Assembly: GCA_019347785.1 (NCBI GenBank)
Contig: JAHWKQ010000003.1
Span: 1 to 25,681, forward strand
Source of the DNA: Actinomycetota bacterium
Lineage (GTDB): Bacteria; Actinomycetota; Nitriliruptoria; Euzebyales; Egibacteraceae
Direction: 5' to 3'
Length of the DNA: 25,681 nt
How positions within the stretch are numbered: the first letter of the stretch is position 1; each line of letters begins with the position of its first letter. Positions 21,720 through 25,681 of the stretch are shown in pieces. The notes beneath the pieces were generated by a model that saw only the letters and a program-made list of their open reading frames with translations, was not told the DNA's origin and searched no databases. Position numbers and translations under genes: made by a program.

Positions 21720-22529
21720 GTGACCGTGCCGGACCCCGCCGAGGCTCTGGGCCTGCGGGGTGAGCCGGCCGACGACTACCGGGGTGGCCCCCCGCGCCCG
21801 TGGTACCGTCCCCGGCCCGGTCCCGCCGTCCGGGCCCTGACCACCGCCGGCGCGCTGCTCGTCGGCTTCGCCCTGACCGCCGGGCTGAGCGCCGCGCGCG
21901 ACATCGCCCAGGCCCAGAGCGCCCGCAAGGAGTCCCTGATCGACCTCGTCGGGCTGCGCCAGGCCCGCACCCGCAAGCTGGGCGCGCAGCTTGAGCGGCT
22001 GCGCGAGCGGCTGGAGCGCGTCCAGGAGTCGGCCGCCGGGGTACCCCGCCTGCAGCGGATCGTCGAGCGTCTGGAGGTTGCCGCGGGGCTCACGGCGCTG
22101 ACCGGGCCGGGAGCGGTCCTCACGCTGTCCGACGCCGAGGAGGGCAGCTGCACGGCCGCCAACACCGAGCTGTGCCGCATCCAGGACGCGGACCTCCAGG
22201 CCGCGGTGAACACGCTGTTCGCCGCCGGCGCGGAGGCGCTGGCCGTCAACGGCCAGCGGGTGATCGCCACGACCGCCATCCGCAACGCCGGCGCCGCCGT
22301 CCTCGTGAACTACCGGATCCTGGCGTCACCGTACGTGGTCGAGGCGGTCGGCGACCCCGACGCGCTCGCCGCCGGTGTGAAGCAGTCCCCGTTCGCCCGC
22401 GACTTCGCGGACTGGACGGAGGTCTACGGCCTGGGCTACGGGCTGGAGCCCACGCAGGAGCTGCGGCTGCCCGCCTACACCGGCAGCGTGCGGTTGCGCA
22501 GGGCCGAGGTCGCCGGGCTCGGCCCATGA
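21720..22529 (+). CDS. DUF881-family membrane-anchored protein (first copy)
   Basis: This protein of about 269 residues has a proline-rich cytoplasmic start, one membrane helix (about 46-64, LTTAGALLVGFALTAGL), a coiled coil (RKLGAQLERLRERLERVQES), and an outer domain of the DUF881 type: GPGAVLTLSD, DADLQAAVNTLFAAGAEALA, VNGQRVIATTAIRNAG and SPYVVEAVGDPD. DUF881 proteins are linked by position to cell-wall and division genes, but no biochemical function is established. GTG 21720 and GTG 21726 are both possible starts. Two cysteines in SCTAANTELC may form a disulfide. The TGA overlaps the ATG of sbp, so they are coupled. Confidence 0.85.
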   Translation: MTVPDPAEALGLRGEPADDYRGGPPRPWYRPRPGPAVRALTTAGALLVGFALTAGLSAARDIAQAQSARKESLIDLVGLRQARTRKLGAQLERLRERLERVQESAAGVPRLQRIVERLEVAAGLTALTGPGAVLTLSDAEEGSCTAANTELCRIQDADLQAAVNTLFAAGAEALAVNGQRVIATTAIRNAGAAVLVNYRILASPYVVEAVGDPDALAAGVKQSPFARDFADWTEVYGLGYGLEPTQELRLPAYTGSVRLRRAEVAGLGP

Positions 22530-22858
22530 TTCCGTTCCTCGCGCTGATCCTGGGCGCCGTGGCCGGTCTGCTGTTGCAGCCCACGGTGCCGGTCAGCCTG
22601 CAGCCGTATCTGTCCGTGGCGGTCATCGCCGCCCTGGACGCCGTCTTCGGGGCGGTGCGCGCCCGGCTGGACGGGACGTTCATCGAGCGCGTGTTCCTGG
22701 TCTCCTTCTTCACGAACGTGCTGCTGGCGGTCTTCCTCGTGTACCTGGGCGACAGCCTGGGCGTGGGCGCGGACCTGACCACCGCCGTCGTCGTGGTCTT
22801 CGGGGTTCGCATGTTCCAGAACCTCGCGGCAGTGCGCCGTCATCTGTTCCAGGCCTGA
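22526..22858 (+). CDS. sbp: Small basic protein (DUF1290/Sbp family)
   Basis: This 110-residue membrane protein starts at ATG 22526, overlapping the previous stop. It has three hydrophobic helices: MIPFLALILGAVAGLLLQ, PYLSVAVIAALDAVFGAV and VFLVSFFTNVLLAVFLVYLG. The family hallmarks are the Pro-rich PTVPVSLQPYLSVA link, the DxxFGxxRA turn, and the tail FGVRMFQNLAAVRRHLF. In Firmicutes and Actinobacteria it always lies between DUF881 genes or near ftsZ; its role is unknown. The next gene starts four bases downstream. Confidence 0.92.
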   Translation: MIPFLALILGAVAGLLLQPTVPVSLQPYLSVAVIAALDAVFGAVRARLDGTFIERVFLVSFFTNVLLAVFLVYLGDSLGVGADLTTAVVVVFGVRMFQNLAAVRRHLFQA

Positions 22859-22862
22859 CGCG

Positions 22863-23633
22863 ATGCGTGAGCAGAACGCCGTCCGCCCCGACGTCGGGGC
22901 TCCGGTCGGGGCGGTCCCGGCCGGCCCGCGCGGCCCGGGCCGGTCGCCGGTGACACGGGTGGCGCTCGCGTTGGCCGCCGCGCTGCTCGGCTTCCTGCTC
23001 GTCGTGCAGGGCCTCGGTGGCGACGGCCTGGGCGATCGCCTGGAGGCCGAGCGCGAGGAAGACCTCGCGCGCATCCTGGCCAACCTGTCCACACAGTCCG
23101 ACCGGCTGCAGACCGAGATCGCCCGTCTGCGGCTGCAGCTGCAGGCCTTCCGCAGCAGCGCCGCCCAGGAGCGGCTGGCGCTGCGCAGCCTGCGCGAGCG
23201 CCTGGCGACGCTTCAGGTGCTGGCCGGCACCGTCGCGGTTCGCGGGCAGGGCGTCCGGGTGACCGTGAGGGACCCGTACGGGCGGGTCACCCAGGACCAG
23301 CTCGTCGATACCGTCCAGGAGTTGCGCGACGCCGGCGCGGAGGCGATCGCGGTCTCCGGGGCCCGCCTCGTCGCGTCGTCGGCGTTCACCACCCGCGACG
23401 GACGGCTGTTCGTCGACGGCCGGGCGCTGACCACCCCGTACCGGATCGAGGCGGTGGGGTCGGCGGCGACGATGGCCGACGCACTGGCGATCCCCGGCGG
23501 TGCCCTGGACACCCTGGAGTCCCGGCCGCGGGTCGATGCGCTCGTGGAGCAGCTGGCCGAGGTGGTGATCCCGGCTCGGGCCCGTCCGCAGCGCTTCGTC
23601 CACGGCAGGCCCGTCGAGCCCGGGAGCGAGTAG
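22863..23633 (+). CDS. DUF881-family membrane-anchored protein (second copy)
   Basis: This 256-residue protein repeats the plan of the first copy: polar N-terminus, membrane helix (about 32-50, RVALALAAALLGFLLVVQ), a coiled coil (about 60-120), then the outer domain with QGVRVTVRDP, DTVQELRDAGAEAIAVSG, RLVASSAFTTRDG and TPYRIEAVGS. It is clearly paralogous, although the first copy's cysteines are missing. ATG 22863 lies four bases after sbp. The pair around sbp is the standard actinobacterial arrangement and suggests joint function in the envelope (inference). TAG 23631-23633 overlaps a -10-like TAGCAT. Confidence 0.85.
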   Translation: MREQNAVRPDVGAPVGAVPAGPRGPGRSPVTRVALALAAALLGFLLVVQGLGGDGLGDRLEAEREEDLARILANLSTQSDRLQTEIARLRLQLQAFRSSAAQERLALRSLRERLATLQVLAGTVAVRGQGVRVTVRDPYGRVTQDQLVDTVQELRDAGAEAIAVSGARLVASSAFTTRDGRLFVDGRALTTPYRIEAVGSAATMADALAIPGGALDTLESRPRVDALVEQLAEVVIPARARPQRFVHGRPVEPGSE

Positions 23634-23637
23634 CATG
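23632..23637 (+). promoter_or_regulatory. Candidate -10 element ahead of gcvH
   Basis: TAGCAT fits the TAnnnT pattern and begins inside the stop of the second DUF881 gene. A start near 23644 would give a leader of about 80 bases holding the hairpins of the next entry. No convincing -35 is visible. Confidence 0.3.
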
Positions 23638-23677
23638 CCGCACCGCCCGCGCCGGCGGGCGGGTGACACGAGAGGCA

Positions 23678-23707
23678 GCGTGCCCCGGGGACGGGGCGCG
23701 GGCACGC
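23678..23707 (+). promoter_or_regulatory. Mutually exclusive hairpins in the gcvH leader
   Basis: GCGTGCCC (23678-23685) can pair perfectly with GGGCACGC (23700-23707). Alternatively GCCCCG (23682-23687) pairs with CGGGGC (23692-23697) over a GGGA loop, a GNRA type. The two overlap and cannot both form fully. The structure ends eight bases before the GGAGG ribosome site of gcvH, so it could affect translation. It does not resemble the glycine riboswitch. Confidence 0.4.
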
Positions 23708-23723
23708 CAGTAGGGAGGCCAAG

Positions 23724-24116
23724 GTGGACCCGCAGGATCTCAGGTACACCGAGGAGCACGAGTGGGCGCGCTCGGACCAGGGGCGCGTCACGGTCGGCAT
23801 CACGTCCTACGCCCAGGACGCGCTCGGCGACGTCGTCTACGTCGACCTGCCCGCCACCGGCACCCGGGTGGAGCAGGGCCAGCCGTTCGGCGAGGTCGAG
23901 TCGACCAAGAGCGTGTCGGATCTGTACGCGCCGGTCACGGGCACGATCGTGGAGCGAAACGAGTCGCTCGAGTCGTCCCCGGAGCTGGTCAACTCCGACC
24001 CGTACGGGGACGGCTGGATGGTCGTCATCGAGCCCGACGCGCTCGGCGACGTGGACAGCCTGCTGAGCGCGGAGGAGTACGCGCGGCTGACCGAGGAGGA
24101 GGAGCAGGAGGGCTGA
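23724..24116 (+). CDS. gcvH: Glycine cleavage system H protein
   Basis: This 130-residue lipoyl carrier shuttles the aminomethyl group among the P, T and L proteins of glycine cleavage. GTG 23724 has GGAGG ten bases upstream. The N-terminal LRYTEEHEWAR, GITSYAQDALGDVVYVDLP and the lipoyl site ESTKSVSDLYAPVTG with K62 are textbook H-protein features, as is NSDPYGDGWMVVIE. The C-terminus is short and acidic. P, T and L genes are not in the window. In actinobacteria gcvH commonly stands apart, next to the garA-like gene, as here. Confidence 0.97.
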   Translation: MDPQDLRYTEEHEWARSDQGRVTVGITSYAQDALGDVVYVDLPATGTRVEQGQPFGEVESTKSVSDLYAPVTGTIVERNESLESSPELVNSDPYGDGWMVVIEPDALGDVDSLLSAEEYARLTEEEEQEG

Positions 24117-24167
24117 CAGAGCGCCCGAGACGTCGGAATCGTCCTGCCCCTGGGGGTAAAGCTCTGC

Positions 24168-24173
24168 TAGAGT
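24168..24173 (+). promoter_or_regulatory. Candidate -10 element of the FHA gene
   Basis: TAGAGT fits TAnnnT and stands 47 bases before GTG 24221, in the 104-base gap after gcvH, which is one of the few AT-richer spots of the region. The -35 (TGCCCC, 17-base spacer) is poor. Confidence 0.35.
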
Positions 24174-24220
24174 CCCGTCCCGCACCTGGCTCGCGCGATC
24201 TGGATGGGACTGCGAACGCC

Positions 24221-24727
24221 GTGGTGAACGCGATCTACTGCACCCACTGCGGGAGTGAGAGCCCGCCGGAGTCGAACTTCTGCGCCCACTGCGGCCACGC
24301 CCTCGTGCGGGCGGGCGACGCGACCACGGGCTCGCTGCGCGCCGACGAGATGGAGGAGCACGTCGAGGTCGCCCCGGCCGACATCGCCGGCCGGGAGGGG
24401 GTCGTCGTCGGCGACCTCGAGGCGGGAACCGCACTGCTGGTGGGGGTCCGCGGTCCAAACAAGGGCGCACGCTTCCTGCTCGACCGGGACCTCGTCACGG
24501 TGGGGCGGCATCCGGACAGCGACATCTTCCTGGACGACATCACCGTGTCCCGGCGCCACGCCGAGTTCCGCCGGGACGTGGAGCGGTACTGGGTCCACGA
24601 CGTCGGCAGCCTCAACGGCACCTATGTCAACGGGGTCAGGACCGAGGACCAGCTGCTGTCGACCGGCGACGAGGTGCAGGTCGGCAAATTCAAACTCGTC
24701 GCCTTCGTCGCCGAGCCGTCGAACTGA
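24221..24727 (+). CDS. GarA/OdhI-like FHA protein with N-terminal zinc ribbon
   Basis: This 168-residue protein joins three parts. A four-cysteine zinc ribbon (C7-x2-C10 and C21-x2-C24 in YCTHCGS and FCAHCGH) is first. Then TTGSLRAD (35-42) keeps the TT-x3-RAD spacing of the GarA/OdhI phosphorylation site (ETTSVFRAD in mycobacterial GarA, recalled). Last is an FHA domain with VTVGRHPDSDIFLDD, VSRRHAEF and VGSLNGTYVNG, the phosphothreonine-binding loops. GarA binds and inhibits 2-oxoglutarate dehydrogenase and activates glutamate synthase unless its TT site is phosphorylated by PknB/PknG (established for mycobacteria). GTG 24221 or 24224 is the start; no ATG is in frame. Function here is inferred. 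Confidence 0.85.
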   Translation: MVNAIYCTHCGSESPPESNFCAHCGHALVRAGDATTGSLRADEMEEHVEVAPADIAGREGVVVGDLEAGTALLVGVRGPNKGARFLLDRDLVTVGRHPDSDIFLDDITVSRRHAEFRRDVERYWVHDVGSLNGTYVNGVRTEDQLLSTGDEVQVGKFKLVAFVAEPSN

Positions 24728-24752
24728 ACGCACCGCACACAAGCGAGGGGCC

Positions 24753-25568
24753 GTGGCAACAGTCGTGGGTTATACGATCGGCGAGGTTCTCAACCAGCTG
24801 AAGCCGGACTTCGAGGACCTCACCATCTCCAAGATCCGGTTCCTGGAGAGCGAGGGCCTGATCCAGCCGGAGCGGACCGACTCCGGTTACCGCAAATTCA
24901 GTGACGACGACGTCGAGCGGCTGCGCTTCGTCCTGACCGCCCAGCGGGACCATTACCTGCCGCTGAAGGTGATCCGCAGCCAGCTCGAGCGCCTCGACGC
25001 CGGGGAGCGGCTCGAGCCCCGGACGCCGGCGCCCGCCCCCGAGGCGGCCCCCGACGCTGTGTCGGTGACGACCGTCGTCGACGGGCGCGAGATCGCGACC
25101 GCCACCGACCGCGGCACGGAGGTCGCCCGCGTGCTGGACCAGGCGCTGGCCGGCCGCGAGCGCTTCAGCCTGGCGCAGCCGGCCGAACGGGTGTCGCTGT
25201 CGCTGCGCGAGTTCTGTGACGCCACGGGCCTGGAGCCGGGCCAGGTCCGCGAGCTGCGCGACTTCGGCCTGGTCGGCCGCCGGGGCCAGGACCTCGACTC
25301 GTTCGACGGCGACGAGCTCGTCGCGGCCAAGGCCGTGCACGGCATGCTCGAGCGGGGCCTGGAGCCCCGGCACCTGCGCATGTTCGGCCAGTTCACCGAC
25401 CGGCAGATGGCACTGTTCGAGCAGCTCGTGACGCCGCTGCTGCGTCAGCGCAGCTCCGGCTCCCGGGTCGACGCGACGACACAGTTGGAGGACCTCGTCA
25501 CGTTGAGCGGCCAGCTGACCAGGGCGCTGCTGACCAGGGCGCTGCGCAACCTCGTGCACGGCGCGTGA
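24753..25568 (+). CDS. MerR-family regulator of the FtsR type
   Basis: This 271-residue DNA-binding protein starts at GTG 24753 with GCGAGGGG upstream, 25 bases after the FHA gene, probably in one operon. The winged helix-turn-helix is YTIGEVLNQLKPDFEDLTIS, IRFLESEGLIQPERTDSGYR and KFSDDDVERLRFVLTAQRDH (about 7-65). A Pro/Ala linker follows, then a second helical domain (SLSLREFCDATGLEPGQVRE). No metal- or ligand-binding cysteines are seen. Mycobacterial Rv1828 and corynebacterial FtsR, which sit at this spot and have this two-domain plan, control ftsZ or neighbouring genes (recalled). That role is inferred here. Confidence 0.88.
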   Translation: MATVVGYTIGEVLNQLKPDFEDLTISKIRFLESEGLIQPERTDSGYRKFSDDDVERLRFVLTAQRDHYLPLKVIRSQLERLDAGERLEPRTPAPAPEAAPDAVSVTTVVDGREIATATDRGTEVARVLDQALAGRERFSLAQPAERVSLSLREFCDATGLEPGQVRELRDFGLVGRRGQDLDSFDGDELVAAKAVHGMLERGLEPRHLRMFGQFTDRQMALFEQLVTPLLRQRSSGSRVDATTQLEDLVTLSGQLTRALLTRALRNLVHGA

Positions 25569-25681
25569 CGCCGGGGCGGGCGCGGCGCCTGCCGGCCGCG
25601 CTCGCGCTGCTCGTCGCCCTCGCCGTCACCGCGGCGCCCGCGGCGCCCGTGTCGGCGGCCCCGCCGAGCGTCAGCGCCGAG
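25565..25681 (+). CDS. Start of an exported protein (cut by the window end)
   Basis: GTG 25565 overlaps the MerR stop (GTGA). The 39 codons present encode an Arg-rich start (TPGRARR), a hydrophobic core (LPAALALLVALAVTAAPAA) and an Ala-rich cleavage region ending PPSVSAE, which is a good signal peptide. PPSVSAE could begin a mature D-alanyl-D-alanine carboxypeptidase, whose N-termini often read like this, but the evidence ends there. I do not assign a function. Confidence 0.6.
   Translation, partial: MTPGRARRLPAALALLVALAVTAAPAAPVSAAPPSVSAE

Noticed and set aside
23634..23723. Glycine riboswitch ahead of gcvH
   Set aside because: The conserved aptamer core and paired tandem layout are not visible in this 90-base leader; only GC hairpins are.
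24168..24220. An ATG-started, longer form of the FHA protein
   Set aside because: The ATG near 24203 is out of frame with the zinc ribbon. The only in-frame starts next to the domain are GTG 24221 and 24224.
1..25681. CRISPR array, insertion sequence or rRNA genes
   Set aside because: No regularly spaced repeats, transposase motifs, terminal inverted repeats or rRNA sequence were seen.

Overview
The window is about 25.7 kb of very GC-rich DNA from a bacterium that looks like an Actinomycetota member, probably a deep-branching one (inference). The best evidence is the right end, where pgsA-like, DUF881, small basic protein, DUF881, gcvH, a GarA-like FHA protein and a MerR regulator follow one another as in mycobacteria and streptomycetes (order recalled, not searched). 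GTG starts and 1-4 base stop/start overlaps are common throughout.

Layout. (1) 1-6976: distal half of a proton-translocating NADH:quinone oxidoreductase (complex I) operon: the 3' end of a NuoD-like gene, then nuoH, J, K, L, M and N. nuoE, F, G and I are absent between D and N, and the subunits resemble the divergent second nuo set of streptomycetes. (2) 6987-7337: an ArsR-type repressor 10 bases after nuoN. (3) 7432-14072: a complete System I cytochrome c maturation operon, ccmA-B-C-D-E-F-G-H/I, including a 34-residue ccmD, and ending in a translationally coupled cupredoxin lipoprotein. (4) 14101-15873: a 590-residue protein of unknown function. (5) 15870-20743: an eroded accessory stretch with a frameshifted AlkA-type DNA glycosylase, an N-terminally truncated PIN (VapC-like) toxin abutting an N-terminally truncated cation transporter, an intact CaCA-type exchanger, an intact histidine phosphatase, more than 500 bases without a gene, and a doubly frameshifted tyrosine integrase. 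(6) 20849-20927: tRNA-Pro(GGG) on the minus strand, its 3' end facing the integrase remnant. (7) 21014-25681: the conserved actinobacterial block, ending with the first codons of an exported protein.

How the parts fit. Regions 1-3 form a respiratory module: quinone-linked proton pumping, the machinery that attaches haem to exported cytochromes c, and a small copper electron carrier, with one transcriptional regulator between the first two. Region 5 looks like the remains of an element once integrated at the tRNA-Pro 3' end. No second attachment copy was seen, so its left boundary is unknown. Region 7 combines phospholipid synthesis, envelope proteins, the glycine cleavage H protein, a phospho-switch FHA protein and a probable cell-division regulator.

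No single wholly new system stands out. The most unusual items are the divergent complex I with altered ion-channel residues, a full System I set in a probable actinobacterium joined to a cupredoxin, and a GarA-like protein with an added zinc ribbon.
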